Virus record (IMG/VR): IMGVR_UViG_3300028610_001146
Location: 1 to 43,665 of that record
Strand: one strand, 5' to 3'
DNA: 43,665 nucleotides
Origin: a virus
Shown: positions 14,884-24,282 of the stretch, in pieces
Numbering within the stretch: the stretch's first letter is position 1
How the letters are laid out: each line of letters starts with the position of its first letter
Translations under genes and position numbers: made by a program
Notes under the pieces: generated by a model
The model's input: the letters and a program-made list of their open reading frames with translations, nothing else
Told to the model about the DNA's origin: nothing
Database searches by the model: none

Positions 14884-16587
14884 CTATTGTTTGCTAAATA
14901 TATCATAAGCTATTGTATTTTTTTTATCAATTTTGTTCAATTTTTCGGTTAATGTGATTTTATCCTGGCCAAAGGTCGCATCTATAGCCTTAACGGATGA
15001 ACTACCGAATTTATAAGTAATTTCTTGAAGTGATAAATTCCGTCTAACATACGATTCTGTATATATCTCCATACGATCAATCAATATTTCTACAGCATCC
15101 GTTTCGGTAATTTCAATTTTCACACTATCAACTTTAAAAAATCCGGTTAAATCAATATTTACAGCTATCCATTCATTGGCAGTCGGTACACCGATTGTCT
15201 GTATTCCGGTCGGCGTTGTTTGCAAAGTGACAACTTTTATATTTTTAGGGACATTAGTAACAAAGTTTTTAGGGACATTAGTTACCATATTGGTTAAAAT
15301 ATTACCTATAATTCCATTTATCGTAATTTGTAAATATTCGCCGGCAGTATCTTGCCTTAAATAAAGCCTCAAAAACTGAGGCTGAAAATACCCGATATCT
15401 TTTTGAATAAAATCACCGACTGAGTTATCAATATCCCATTGATAACATTGCCTACCGCTAAAAACAGTAGTACTTCGTAGAGCAATTGTAGACGTTGTAA
15501 GCGTCTGATCCCAGTCTGTCAATGCCACAAACTCAGAAATAATATTTTTTTGCTCTTGAAGCTTATTATTAAGGACATAAAAATCAAAATCAAGAAATTC
15601 TTCTATCAATAAATCTTCTATTGAAACTCTAGTTTTAGGGTTTTTATTATCTTGGATAATTCCTTCTGCAATTTTTTGGGCCGTTGTGGTATCAACAAAA
15701 TCGGATATTGTTAATTTTCGCTCATAGATACCATTATTATCAATACTATCAGAATCTTCGTAAGTAGCTACAAATTCTGTAGTTTTGGGGTCTGCCGATG
15801 TTGCCCGGTAAACCTCTACCCGATTTACAATATTTTGTGAATTTTCTTCTGTTTTGGCTTTTTGATATTTAAATCCTTCTCCAAATGCTTTTTTGGGCGA
15901 ATTGCTTTCAATCCCGTTAAAATAAAAACTCCCTACGGAATCAATGCCATAAATATACTCTACAGTTTCAAAATCTTCATTACTGACAGATATAAGATCC
16001 TCGATTATTTTTTCAATGCTTTTATTTTTCCAGTTTGCAGATGCTATGTTTGTACTCGGTGCCTGATTTTTTGTGGCAGAATAATTAATACCCAGGTCCG
16101 AAAAATATGTGGTCCCGATAGTCTCAATTATTTCGTTTACTGTATCGTTTGTCACAGATAAGGTTATTTTTTTGTCTTTTAGTTTTTTTGCATATCCTGA
16201 ACCGGTTATTCTAACCGTGCCGCCATTTTGGTCCGATGCCGGCACATCTTCGACATACCCAAATGCAAACTTTTTATTTTTATAAATAAATTGGACATCC
16301 ATACCGGTAAAAATTGGCAATTTATTAGCCCGTGCAATCTCAATACTGAAATTATCAAGGTTTCCATATTTTCTAAACGATAATTCAGATTCTAATTTCG
16401 CGCCCTGGCCTCTACCTGTCTGCAGATAAGCCACCTGTTCGCCAGAGGGTGAAATAAAAAACGCGACTAAACCGGGCGTATCTTCATTAAGATTTGATAT
16501 TTCTTGTTCTTGAATATCGAGCCCACCTAGGCGTAAACCATATCCGGCGCCCAAATTGGCAAAAGAACCAAGACCATTAGATATCAT
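14884..16587 (-). CDS. Tail hub / tail-associated protein (Tal-like)
   Basis: A 567-residue protein encoded directly after Dit, with a 4-bp ATGA-type overlap. The first 240 residues (FRKYGNLDNFSIEIARANK, FTGMDVQFIYKNKKFAFGYVEDV, TVRITGSGYAKKLKDKKI) look like the beta-barrel hub fold of gp27/Tal proteins. The C-terminal part (about residues 370-500) looks like a carbohydrate-binding-like jelly roll (GRQCYQWDIDNSVGDFIQ), suggesting host contact. No lysozyme or peptidase motif seen. Confidence 0.7.
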   Translation of the reverse strand: MISNGLGSFANLGAGYGLRLGGLDIQEQEISNLNEDTPGLVAFFISPSGEQVAYLQTGRGQGAKLESELSFRKYGNLDNFSIEIARANKLPIFTGMDVQFIYKNKKFAFGYVEDVPASDQNGGTVRITGSGYAKKLKDKKITLSVTNDTVNEIIETIGTTYFSDLGINYSATKNQAPSTNIASANWKNKSIEKIIEDLISVSNEDFETVEYIYGIDSVGSFYFNGIESNSPKKAFGEGFKYQKAKTEENSQNIVNRVEVYRATSADPKTTEFVATYEDSDSIDNNGIYERKLTISDFVDTTTAQKIAEGIIQDNKNPKTRVSIEDLLIEEFLDFDFYVLNNKLQEQKNIISEFVALTDWDQTLTTSTIALRSTTVFSGRQCYQWDIDNSVGDFIQKDIGYFQPQFLRLYLRQDTAGEYLQITINGIIGNILTNMVTNVPKNFVTNVPKNIKVVTLQTTPTGIQTIGVPTANEWIAVNIDLTGFFKVDSVKIEITETDAVEILIDRMEIYTESYVRRNLSLQEITYKFGSSSVKAIDATFGQDKITLTEKLNKIDKKNTIAYDIFSKQ

Positions 16588-17363
16588 ATATAATAACGTC
16601 TCCGGTATTTAATCGCGACATTCACGGAAACGGAAAATTTGAAATTAAGCGTAAAATTTCCAATCGGGAAATCAAAAAAGCCGGATCCATTACTTATGCG
16701 ACTTGTACGATCAATCTCATCGTCTCCGAGTAATGCTTCACCGGTTTCGTTATTGATAATATAATCGTCCAGCGTAGAATCGCTACCAAATGCAAGATCC
16801 TGAATTTCGATACCACGAACCGGATCCGTTATAAAAATCTGGATTAAATCACATAGGGAAGTTGTGGCAATCTCAAATTTTGCCGGAGTTTCGGCAGCGC
16901 CGCTATTATTGATAGCGGTTGTAAATTCAGTCCCGGAAACATTATTTGTGATTTCGGTTAAATCTTCCCAGAAGGGAGTTAGGATTTTAAACGATAATTC
17001 TACTCTGCCGGTACCTAAAATAGTGCCGGTTTCACTTGTTGGCCTATCGATATGAGATAAGAATTCTACTTTTATCCTGATATCATGGTCCATGTCTTCT
17101 ATATATTCAGCTCTGGAAGCGTAATTTACATAATCGTTATATTCTTGTCTATACTCCGCTTCCGTTTTTTTGCCGATTAAAAAAGAAAATCCAATATTTT
17201 TAGATTGCGCTCTCCTGTCACCTGAGAATAGAGCTCCAGGGGTAAACGACTTCTCAATAATATCAAGATCAATATCCCCGGTCTCTCTTATCACCTGAAT
17301 GCTTTTAGTCCGGGCTTTAAAGTTAAAAACTGTATTATCTCGTGTTCTTATTTGTAAATTCAT
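16584..17363 (-). CDS. Distal tail protein (Dit)
   Basis: A 259-residue protein that follows the tape measure gene, where Dit is usually found. Features of the siphovirus tail family are LDIIEKSFTPGALFSGDRRAQSK near residue 35, a long first beta domain to about residue 135 (VELSFKILTPFWED), and a second galectin-like domain after it. Its start overlaps the tape measure stop and its end overlaps the hub start by 4 bp each. Confidence 0.8.
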   Translation of the reverse strand: MNLQIRTRDNTVFNFKARTKSIQVIRETGDIDLDIIEKSFTPGALFSGDRRAQSKNIGFSFLIGKKTEAEYRQEYNDYVNYASRAEYIEDMDHDIRIKVEFLSHIDRPTSETGTILGTGRVELSFKILTPFWEDLTEITNNVSGTEFTTAINNSGAAETPAKFEIATTSLCDLIQIFITDPVRGIEIQDLAFGSDSTLDDYIINNETGEALLGDDEIDRTSRISNGSGFFDFPIGNFTLNFKFSVSVNVAIKYRRRYYI

Positions 17364-19972
17364 GCAAATTTCAATTCCCTTGCTAATACTCTTGATACGG
17401 CTTGAGCTATTTTTGGTATATCCTGGTCCTCGCGCACGACTGGATTATTAATATTAATCTCCGTTTTTCCACGCTCACCGGCATCGGACAATAAGCCCTC
17501 TGTCACGTTATTTGGCAATACTTGTGCGCCTCGGGCTAATTCCATTAAATTAGAATTTCGATCACCTACAAGCTCAATTCCTTTTTCGCCTACATTTGCG
17601 AATCCACCGGGGGCAGATCTGGTACCATCCGCAAATGAAGGTACAAATTGTTGTTTTGCTATTACGGCTGTTTTAGCGGTTGCCATTCCTACGGTAGCGG
17701 CTGTCATTATTCCTGCTACAGTCCACCCAGGAGGCCCAAGAGGGGCAGCCCAGGACCAAAAACCAAGGGCTGCCCTTGCCGCATCCATCCAGGTTTGACC
17801 AATTTGAAAAGCTTTTTGTGCTTGAAATTGTTTTTTTGCTATATCATTAGTTTTTTTTGCTGCTTCTTTTTCAATAGCTTCTCTTGCTAAAGCATGTTTT
17901 TTTTCATTAGCCTCTGATTGTGTGTTAAATTCGGCCTCTGTTATAAGCCCAGCATCTAATTTTGCCAATAATGCAGCTTGTTCGGCAGCGGATTGCTCAT
18001 TGATAGCGGTTAATTGCTCTTGATTCGCAAGTGTAATTTTATCTTTTTCGTTTTGATAATGAATTCCGGAAATTTCGCTGATACCGGAAAACATATTACC
18101 CATAAACTCCAAAACTCTATCAGCCCAAAACATAAATTTATCAAGAGTTGTTTTTAAATTTTCCTCTACAAATTCAGTCCATCCATTATAAAATCCTTTT
18201 CGTTTTTCTATTTCTTGACCAGTGGCAATTGTTGTCTTTTTTTCATTATCAATTACTTTTTTTGTAGTTTCATCACTTGTATCTGTAATTTCTTTGCTAC
18301 CTTTGTTTACTCCAGAAACCATCGAGACAAATTTATTTTTGACCATATCACTTGCGGCTTTGCTTCCCTCTTCCCAGGATTTAGCAAAAACAGCGGCATT
18401 CATTTCCTGATCGTCTGTTAAGCTGGCCCATTGTTCTTTTGCCTCTTCCACAACGCCAATAGCATTATCAACTAGATTTTTTCCTAAATTTTTGGCTGCT
18501 TCACCTACCGCCAGAAAAGCGTCTTTTGTTTCCGCAAGTGTTTTTTTACCGGTAATTACATCCCATAAATTACCGATAACAGTAGCTACCTTGGCAGCTA
18601 TTTTGATGAGATCAATATAAACAATTATATATCCCTTAACTATAGCAATCCCAATATTAAAAGCGGCTCCTAAAATATCAACAGCCCTGGCCAAAAAATT
18701 AAATACATCCGCTGTACTCAATGATTCTTCAAACAATTCACCAAATTCTGTTTTTATATCGTCAATCGCTTTAAATAAATCATCTTTAAATAAATTAAAA
18801 ACCTCCTGTCCAAAAGTCTTTATTACACCAAATGCCCCCCCTACTTTGGCCGCTATCTCACTAAAAACGCGCATTCCTTCACCGGATACCAAAAATTGAT
18901 TTACGGACTCGAGGGCTTCTTGTGCTCCAACGGCTATATCATCTATAAATGATTTTCCGATATTACCAACGATAATAGAGGTTTTTCCAAGTTCGTTTTT
19001 AAATGTGGCGAATGTCTTTTCTTGCTTCCTAAATGCCGTGTCAACGGCCCCGGAGGAATCTTCCATAGCTTTTAATGCGTCCGCGTATTCTATTGCTCCC
19101 TGACCACTGAGGGCTAAAACGCCTTTCATAGCTCTTTGATTTGGTAATAATTGTGCTATTTCCTTGCCATTTTCCGTAGTGGCTTTATTGAGCAATTCCA
19201 GGGCACCTGTTAAACCATTCGCCTCTATAAAACTCTGACCAGAAGCAAAACCTTGGGCTTTAAGCTCTTCTGTCAAAGCTTCTGACGGTTTTAAAAAACC
19301 GGAAACAATAGCATTTAATTGTGTTGTGGCAGTTGCCGCGCCTACACCCATTTTTGTCATAGCAGACATGCCGCCAGCCAATTGGTCAAGAGGAATTTTC
19401 ATTGAAGCAAAAAGAGGTACTGAATTACCAATATTCGCCGCTAATTCTTCCCCGGTAATAACACCTTTTTTTATTGTAGTAAAAAATATATCGGCGGCTT
19501 TTTCCGAGGAAAGATTTTCCCGTCCATAGGCATTGGTCGCGGCTGATAATAATTTAACACTTGCTGCATTATCTGCTAATCCAGCTTTAGCAAATTTTGC
19601 CGCATTGGTTATAGTCTCCAGAGCTTCCGCGCCAGGTTTTGCACCGGCAGAAATCGCATCATACATTGATTTTGTTAATTCCCGTGTACTGCCTAACTCA
19701 GAATCGAGGGACAATAGTCCCAGACTCATTTTTTGAAGAGCCTCAGTATTCTGATTTGTCAGAGTTGATACATTAGCGAATTCTTTTTGATATTTATTTG
19801 CTTGGATAATAGAGGCAGTCATACCAGCAGTGACAGCCGCAAAGCCTATTTTTGCTATTTTGGCAGCCGCACCGATTACAGTTTTAGCGGTTTTCTTGAT
19901 TACACCTACACCGCTAGTCCATTTACCGGTTTTTAGTATCGCTTCACCTACGACAGCGCCCGCATCAAACAT
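17360..19972 (-). CDS. Tail tape measure protein
   Basis: An 870-residue protein, the longest late gene product. Residues about 55-270 match the TP901-type tape measure core (LTKSMYDAISAGAKPGAEAL, GELAANIGN, LAGGMSAMTKMGVGAATATT). Hydrophobic segments lie mid-protein (AFNIGIAIVKGYIIVYIDLI) and near 760 (FWSWAAPLGPPGWTVAGIM). A coiled coil rich in Ala/Glu/Lys lies near 690-740. Its length suggests a tail of roughly 130 nm by the usual 0.15 nm per residue. The start is four bases after the chaperone stop. Confidence 0.9.
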   Translation of the reverse strand: MFDAGAVVGEAILKTGKWTSGVGVIKKTAKTVIGAAAKIAKIGFAAVTAGMTASIIQANKYQKEFANVSTLTNQNTEALQKMSLGLLSLDSELGSTRELTKSMYDAISAGAKPGAEALETITNAAKFAKAGLADNAASVKLLSAATNAYGRENLSSEKAADIFFTTIKKGVITGEELAANIGNSVPLFASMKIPLDQLAGGMSAMTKMGVGAATATTQLNAIVSGFLKPSEALTEELKAQGFASGQSFIEANGLTGALELLNKATTENGKEIAQLLPNQRAMKGVLALSGQGAIEYADALKAMEDSSGAVDTAFRKQEKTFATFKNELGKTSIIVGNIGKSFIDDIAVGAQEALESVNQFLVSGEGMRVFSEIAAKVGGAFGVIKTFGQEVFNLFKDDLFKAIDDIKTEFGELFEESLSTADVFNFLARAVDILGAAFNIGIAIVKGYIIVYIDLIKIAAKVATVIGNLWDVITGKKTLAETKDAFLAVGEAAKNLGKNLVDNAIGVVEEAKEQWASLTDDQEMNAAVFAKSWEEGSKAASDMVKNKFVSMVSGVNKGSKEITDTSDETTKKVIDNEKKTTIATGQEIEKRKGFYNGWTEFVEENLKTTLDKFMFWADRVLEFMGNMFSGISEISGIHYQNEKDKITLANQEQLTAINEQSAAEQAALLAKLDAGLITEAEFNTQSEANEKKHALAREAIEKEAAKKTNDIAKKQFQAQKAFQIGQTWMDAARAALGFWSWAAPLGPPGWTVAGIMTAATVGMATAKTAVIAKQQFVPSFADGTRSAPGGFANVGEKGIELVGDRNSNLMELARGAQVLPNNVTEGLLSDAGERGKTEININNPVVREDQDIPKIAQAVSRVLARELKFA

Positions 19973-19975
19973 TTT

Positions 19976-20646
19976 TTATTTTTTACTCCTCAATCTATCC
20001 CAAACAGTAGGACTTTTTTTTGTAATTTCTTCCATTCCAATATTATGGAGAATATGTTTTAACCGACCTTGGAATTTTTTAAATGCCCCATGGCCTTTTT
20101 TATTTTGGACAGCGGAAAATGATGTACTCATAACAGTGCTATCATTTAACATTTTTATATATCCATCCTTCGTTTTATCATTCTGCAATTCTTTTTGCAG
20201 GATATTATAATATTGAGGATCGTCTTTAAATTCATCATTTATTCTGTCAATTTCGTCAAGGGTAAAACCATGAGATTTAAAAAATAAAATCTCATGTACC
20301 CTTGCTACTTTTTTTCTGTCTTATCAACCTCCTTTTGAATATATGATATTATATCCGTCAATAAAGAAAACGGTATTGCTTTCCAATAGGAATTTCCTTT
20401 TTCATATAAATAATCTATCTGACTAATTAAATGATCACGCGCCTTATCAAGTTTCTGATTATCTGTTTTCTTTTTATCCTTCTGTAAAATTGTGGCTTCT
20501 TCCCCAATCTTCGTACAGTGTTTCATCCAATTAAATAAATCTTCTGGCGATGTTTTAACCGGATTAATTACGCCCGCCTCTCCGGGGATGTATACAGTTA
20601 AATCCAGTTCTAGGTCTAATTTTAATTTTTTAAGTTTAAATCCCAT
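19976..20646 (-). CDS. Tail assembly chaperone, long form by -1 frameshift (gpGT-like)
   Basis: A -1 shift on A AAA AAG (20314-20308) skips the TAG and opens 110 further codons, beginning VARVHEILFFKSHGFTLDEI and ending VWDRLRSKK. The product is 223 residues. The T part is basic and helical, as in other GT proteins that coat the tape measure during tail assembly. A reading frame from an internal TTG at 20188 covers only the last 70 residues and is not a separate gene. Confidence 0.88.
20257..20314 (-). promoter_or_regulatory. Programmed -1 frameshift signal: slippery heptamer plus hairpin
   Basis: On the minus strand the order is A AAA AAG (20314-20308), the zero-frame stop TAG, then a hairpin that starts three bases after the heptamer. 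The hairpin has CAAGGGTA (20304-20297) and CATGAGATTT (20296-20287) pairing with AAATCTCATG (20278-20269) and TACCCTTG (20264-20257), closed by an 8-base loop, with one 4-base bulge. That is 18 base pairs, all Watson-Crick. A AAA AAG is the dnaX-type heptamer. Confidence 0.88.
20305..20646 (-). CDS. Tail assembly chaperone, short form (gpG-like)
   Basis: A 113-residue soluble protein between the tail tube and the tape measure, the standard place for a G chaperone. It begins KLKKLKLDLELDLTVYIPG and ends DKTEKK-TAG. The last codons are the frameshift heptamer, so a fraction of ribosomes continue into the long form. Start ATG 20646 follows GGAGAATAATT. Confidence 0.85.
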   Translation of the reverse strand: MGFKLKKLKLDLELDLTVYIPGEAGVINPVKTSPEDLFNWMKHCTKIGEEATILQKDKKKTDNQKLDKARDHLISQIDYLYEKGNSYWKAIPFSLLTDIISYIQKEVDKTEKK

Positions 20647-20674
20647 AATAATTATTCTCCATAATTTTATTTTT

Positions 20675-20699
20675 AAAAAGGGAGGGTTTCAGCCCTCCC
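20675..20699 (-). terminator. Intrinsic terminator after the tail tube gene
   Basis: On the minus strand GGGAGGG (20699-20693), a six-base loop and CCCTCCC (20686-20680) are followed directly by TTTTT. It lies between the tail tube gene and the chaperone gene and probably lowers transcription of the downstream tail genes relative to capsid and tube. Confidence 0.85.
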
Positions 20700-20714
20700 C
20701 GTATTAATTACTTA

Positions 20715-21644
20715 CTAAGGTACGGAATTGGTAACAACTAGGTTGTTAACCTCTTCCATAATATTTGGTGTGCTCTCTGTATCTTCATAAACATTATCAG
20801 AGATCGAAATCTCGACAATATCACCGGAAGAAATTGAAGCTGCCGGCAGCGTTATAGTAGACGTATTAGTAGCTACAATAACAGTAGTCGGCGCTACCCA
20901 ATCATCATTGACTTTGACAATTATACCGGCTGTATAACTGCCACCTACAAGAGCTACAGTCTCATTAAAAATGAGATCAATTTGTGTAGCACTTGATGCA
21001 ATAGCCGATGTAATCTGTGGACCTTCGAGATCCGGCCAATCAGTCGCGGGGACCAATTCCACCGAAGGATCACCGTAATAACCAAATGCAGCGGCAGGAC
21101 CGCCACCAACTTGATCATCACCGAATTCCTTAAGGTAGATGTAAAATGACACTGGTATGTTTCTTTGAGTATCAACACTCCAATTGATAAGATTTTCATC
21201 TACCATTGCCAGAACGTCATAATAATTAAGGATATCTTCGAGATCCGTTAATTCCTGCCCGTCACAATCGAGTGGGGCAATCCTTATCGGTCCTGCATGA
21301 TTATCCCGTAAAGAACAAAATTGATCCACGCCAAAAGTTCCGGAATCGTCACCACTCCCATCTTCGGACGCTTGCGAATTAAAAGAATAAATCAGCTGCT
21401 TTAACAGCTGTGTGCTTATTTCTCCAAATGTAGCGGCTAAAAGATAATTGGTCCCGGTCGATACATGATCCGCCGGTTTTGATCCGTTTTGCTGGTATAG
21501 CACATCAAGGCGATCTTCCTCTTTTGATAAGATGGTCTCTTCGGTTGTTTTTCCGAGATCCCATCCTTTAAAACCGATTTTACACTGACCTAGGGGGCCG
21601 AGTAGTAAACCAGTTCCATTTGATATAATATTTTTTCCAGGCAT
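20715..21644 (-). CDS. Major tail (tube) protein with a C-terminal Ig-like domain
   Basis: ATG 21644 follows AGGAGGCTCAA, the strongest type of RBS in the operon. Residues 1-205 are the tube part (GPLGQCKIGFKGWDLGKTTE, YFEFGDD-type core VSFYIYLKEFGDDQVG). After residue about 208 (DLEGPQITSAIASSATQ) a bacterial Ig-like/SwmB-type domain follows, with the repeated IDLIFNETVAL and VEISISDNVYEDTE motifs. Such tail-tube Ig domains project from the tail and are thought to bind carbohydrate weakly. A terminator follows. Confidence 0.8.
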   Translation of the reverse strand: MPGKNIISNGTGLLLGPLGQCKIGFKGWDLGKTTEETILSKEEDRLDVLYQQNGSKPADHVSTGTNYLLAATFGEISTQLLKQLIYSFNSQASEDGSGDDSGTFGVDQFCSLRDNHAGPIRIAPLDCDGQELTDLEDILNYYDVLAMVDENLINWSVDTQRNIPVSFYIYLKEFGDDQVGGGPAAAFGYYGDPSVELVPATDWPDLEGPQITSAIASSATQIDLIFNETVALVGGSYTAGIIVKVNDDWVAPTTVIVATNTSTITLPAASISSGDIVEISISDNVYEDTESTPNIMEEVNNLVVTNSVP

Positions 21645-21653
21645 TTGAGCCTC

Positions 21654-22061
21654 CTATTGTAAATTTGTCATTGTCGTTGTTATATCGACCGAAAACGAAA
21701 ATAGATGATTTCCGTTATCAGTATCCCCGATATACTGGGGTTTATTTACGGGACGGATCGCCCAGGCGGTAACTTCGGGATAATCAACGCTATCCACTGT
21801 TACCGCCGGAAATACACATCCCCCGTAGCGCTTCCGCATATAATTATACAAATCCATAGCATTTGCACGGGCCTTTGGTTTTGTCGGAGCCCTGCTAACA
21901 AATTGTATAACAGAATCTTGACGGTCAAAAAAAGGTCGATCGTCTCCCGCGCCCTCATTTATATCTACCGCTTCGTCGGCTGTTCCCGTCTGAAATCCAT
22001 TACTAGGTATTTCAAGACTCGGGAATTGAGCTTTAAGCCATGCTCTAAAGTTGTAAACCAT
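21654..22061 (-). CDS. Tail terminator-like protein
   Basis: A 135-residue protein in the tail-terminator slot, just before the tube. It has the expected short alpha/beta layout (FRAWLKAQFPS, AMDLYNYMRKRYGG, and a C-terminal NHLFSFSVDITTTMTNL strand). The start overlaps the previous stop (TAATG). Family by position and fold-like pattern. Confidence 0.65.
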   Translation of the reverse strand: MVYNFRAWLKAQFPSLEIPSNGFQTGTADEAVDINEGAGDDRPFFDRQDSVIQFVSRAPTKPKARANAMDLYNYMRKRYGGCVFPAVTVDSVDYPEVTAWAIRPVNKPQYIGDTDNGNHLFSFSVDITTTMTNLQ

Positions 22062-22549
22062 TAAAATTTTTTCCTGTAAATTTTGGAAGCTACTTTCATT
22101 AAATCTTGACCGTCTTTTTTCAGATGTTCAGTCACCCATTGATTTCCAGGATTAGAATTGCCAGATTGAACCGAAATAGGACCAGGGCTAAATTCTGCAA
22201 CTCTTTTATTTTTACCCTCATGCATACTACTTGCATACGGGGTATTAAAGCCGACTGTAATCCGTGTTCTTTTTCCGTTATACTCTTTATTTGGAGTGGC
22301 TTTTCCTTCGGACGGTAAATTAGGGGATAATGCTATTAATTTATTACCAACAAAAACAGAAGCCGAGGCTCTCAATACACCCCATCTTATCGGAGCGGTG
22401 GCAGACGATTTTGGAGAACCACTAACCATAAAATCAAGCATCGCCAAAGCTATTTTTTCACGCGATTTTATGGCGGTTTCACGTGAAACTTTATTTAGAG
22501 CCTTTAGGCGTAATTTATCTTTAATTAAAAACCCTGTCCGTTTAGCCAT
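22061..22549 (-). CDS. Neck / tail-completion protein (HK97 gp10-like)
   Basis: ATG 22549 is preferred over an earlier start at 22567 because it forms TAATG with the upstream stop. The 162 residues include ATAPIRWGVLRASASVF and TPYASSMHEGKN, the 'tgrLr.s....ya...e.Gt' pattern of gp10-like neck proteins. It is in the usual order between the stopper and the tail terminator. Confidence 0.75.
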   Translation of the reverse strand: MAKRTGFLIKDKLRLKALNKVSRETAIKSREKIALAMLDFMVSGSPKSSATAPIRWGVLRASASVFVGNKLIALSPNLPSEGKATPNKEYNGKRTRITVGFNTPYASSMHEGKNKRVAEFSPGPISVQSGNSNPGNQWVTEHLKKDGQDLMKVASKIYRKKF

Positions 22550-22866
22550 TAGATATAAAACTCCCATTCGCCAACGCCAAAACCCTCATTACTCATAATC
22601 TGCCGGATCTGATATTCTTTTGTTGTATCTGCAGGTGTACGTCCTCGGATAGCCAATATTTTTACAGTATCTCCTTTTTTGATATCATTGGATACACTGA
22701 CAAAAATTAACGAATTGGCTTTGATACTTTTTCCGTCTGGACCGCTTAAAACTTTATTGGTATCTTCAATCCTGCATGCAATAGTAACGGGTGTCCCGGA
22801 TTCTTCTCCATTCTCTGTTTGGGTAAGTGATGTCCAGGAAATAGAATCAGTATAATATACGCTCAT
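22549..22866 (-). CDS. Head closure / stopper protein
   Basis: A 105-residue beta-rich protein (VTIACRIEDTNKVLSG, SLIFVSVSNDIKKGD, YQIRQIMSNEGF) in the stopper position after the minor capsid protein. It overlaps both neighbours by a few bases. Assigned by context and the small-barrel pattern, like SPP1 gp16. Confidence 0.65.
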   Translation of the reverse strand: MSVYYTDSISWTSLTQTENGEESGTPVTIACRIEDTNKVLSGPDGKSIKANSLIFVSVSNDIKKGDTVKILAIRGRTPADTTKEYQIRQIMSNEGFGVGEWEFYI

Positions 22867-23840
22867 GCCGCCGCCCTCTCCGTAACAGGTACGAACGTAT
22901 CCGGAAACGGCGGTTTACTTGTTTGACCTTTGCCAAATTCTATAAATCCTTTTTCGGTCCCGGTCGCTTTAAGCGTCTCTTCAAAAACGACAGTAATAAA
23001 ATGAATACAATTTACGTGATACGGAGGAACCTGATCCGCAACCGGAAATTCTTTACTCTTCCCAGATAAACTCATAACCATGCCCTCATATTGCTGGCAA
23101 ATTTCCGTTGTGGTATTATGCGCGGAAACCCGAATTAAATCTGTATTATAATTTGCAGCTACACCCCGGACCGCTGCGGACTGTGCTTCATGCCATTTAA
23201 CACGCTGGACCATTTCGGCATAATAGCGATTAGTATAATTGCGGGGATTGCCATTTTTATCGATAACCTGGAAATACTGAGAATTAAGCATATTTTTGAT
23301 AAGTTTTTTATTGGCTGGATTTGCCTTCATTGCGTTAATCATATTTGAGCCGGTTATATCTTCACCGGCCAGCCATAAATTATTGGTTGTTTTCCGAGCC
23401 TCTGATAAATAACGATTGACATTTTTTTCTCCCAGGGTAGAGGCTCGGGTAAAATCTCTTATGGAATCATCGACTAAAGCGCTAGTAACTCCACGACTAT
23501 ATTGACCTTTTATAAATTCGGTTGCTGTTTTTTTTGCTGTTTTGTTGTAAGCCTTGACAGTCCGGCGGATCTTGCGCTCTTCTAAATAAATAGATTTTTG
23601 ATAAGCCGTTGGTAAGTTGTTGATAGTCCATTGATTATAAACTTTTTCCATATCGTTATAAATAGACCGTACTTCTCTCTTAACACCCCTCCAATATGAG
23701 GCCGTTCTATTTGGTGCCAAGACAGTAGACTGTAAAACTTTGTCAAGCTGTTTTTCAAGTTTGAAAAGTTTAGAATTTAACGTTCTACTTTTTTTGAAAA
23801 GATCCCTATCGATAGGGGATGCTTTTTTACCTCTGGCCAT
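22863..23840 (-). CDS. Minor capsid / head morphogenesis protein
   Basis: A 325-residue protein. The N-terminal 200 residues are helical. Residues about 225-300 (WHEAQSAAVRGVAANYNTDLI, VSAHNTTTEICQQYEGMV, YHVNCIHFITVV) carry the histidine/cysteine motif of phage minor capsid protein 2 / SPP1 gp7-like domains (H...C...G...PPyH.nC.H). It is injected with or attached to the portal in related phages. Start overlaps the previous stop (TAATG). Confidence 0.8.
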   Translation of the reverse strand: MARGKKASPIDRDLFKKSRTLNSKLFKLEKQLDKVLQSTVLAPNRTASYWRGVKREVRSIYNDMEKVYNQWTINNLPTAYQKSIYLEERKIRRTVKAYNKTAKKTATEFIKGQYSRGVTSALVDDSIRDFTRASTLGEKNVNRYLSEARKTTNNLWLAGEDITGSNMINAMKANPANKKLIKNMLNSQYFQVIDKNGNPRNYTNRYYAEMVQRVKWHEAQSAAVRGVAANYNTDLIRVSAHNTTTEICQQYEGMVMSLSGKSKEFPVADQVPPYHVNCIHFITVVFEETLKATGTEKGFIEFGKGQTSKPPFPDTFVPVTERAAA

Positions 23841-24271
23841 TAATAACAGTCGTTATCATCGGATACCGTGACCATGGCAGCTTCGCCACCGTCAAAATAA
23901 CCGACATTTTCAAAATAATTAACAATGGTTTCGGGTAATGTTTGTTGTTCAAGGGTTTCTTTCCATTTCGATTTCGTGAAATCTCTAACACCGGACGAAT
24001 AGAGAGCGTCCCTATTATTTCTCTCATCATAAAACGAGATCAAAAATAGGGCCGCCTCTGCTTGTCCGTATTTTACAGCGTCTTCGTCGGCACTAGCTGG
24101 GGCAGTAATCCCCGTATAGTAGAACAGCCAGCGATAGGCCGAAATTAAATATTTTTCTTTGGTAGCATCATCCGGGAGATCATCCCAGGGATCGGCTTCT
24201 ATCCTTTCAGAAAAATATGTTTCCGCCTCCGCTAAAGAGATCCAACTATTAGTGCCAACGACTAACGCCAT
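23840..24271 (-). CDS. Head-tail connector (gp6/DnaT-like adaptor)
   Basis: ATG 24271 (MALVVGTNSWISLAEAETYFSER) is chosen; an in-frame start at 24346 would lie inside the capsid gene. The 143 residues match the common 'sWvsl.eAe.Yf..r' head-tail adaptor, annotated in databases as a DnaT-like ssDNA-binding family but a connector in phages. Helical, with YLISAYRWLFYY and ALFLISFYDERNN. Confidence 0.75.
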   Translation of the reverse strand: MALVVGTNSWISLAEAETYFSERIEADPWDDLPDDATKEKYLISAYRWLFYYTGITAPASADEDAVKYGQAEAALFLISFYDERNNRDALYSSGVRDFTKSKWKETLEQQTLPETIVNYFENVGYFDGGEAAMVTVSDDNDCY

Positions 24272-24282
24272 AATAGCAAACC

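Noticed and set aside
19976-20188. Independent 70-residue gene starting at TTG 20188
   Set aside because: It is the end of the -1 frame of the tail chaperone, open back to the slippery heptamer, with no RBS of its own.
21705-22064. 119-residue plus-strand ORF opposite the tail terminator gene
   Set aside because: Antisense shadow in a block where all late genes run on the minus strand and overlap by start/stop coupling.
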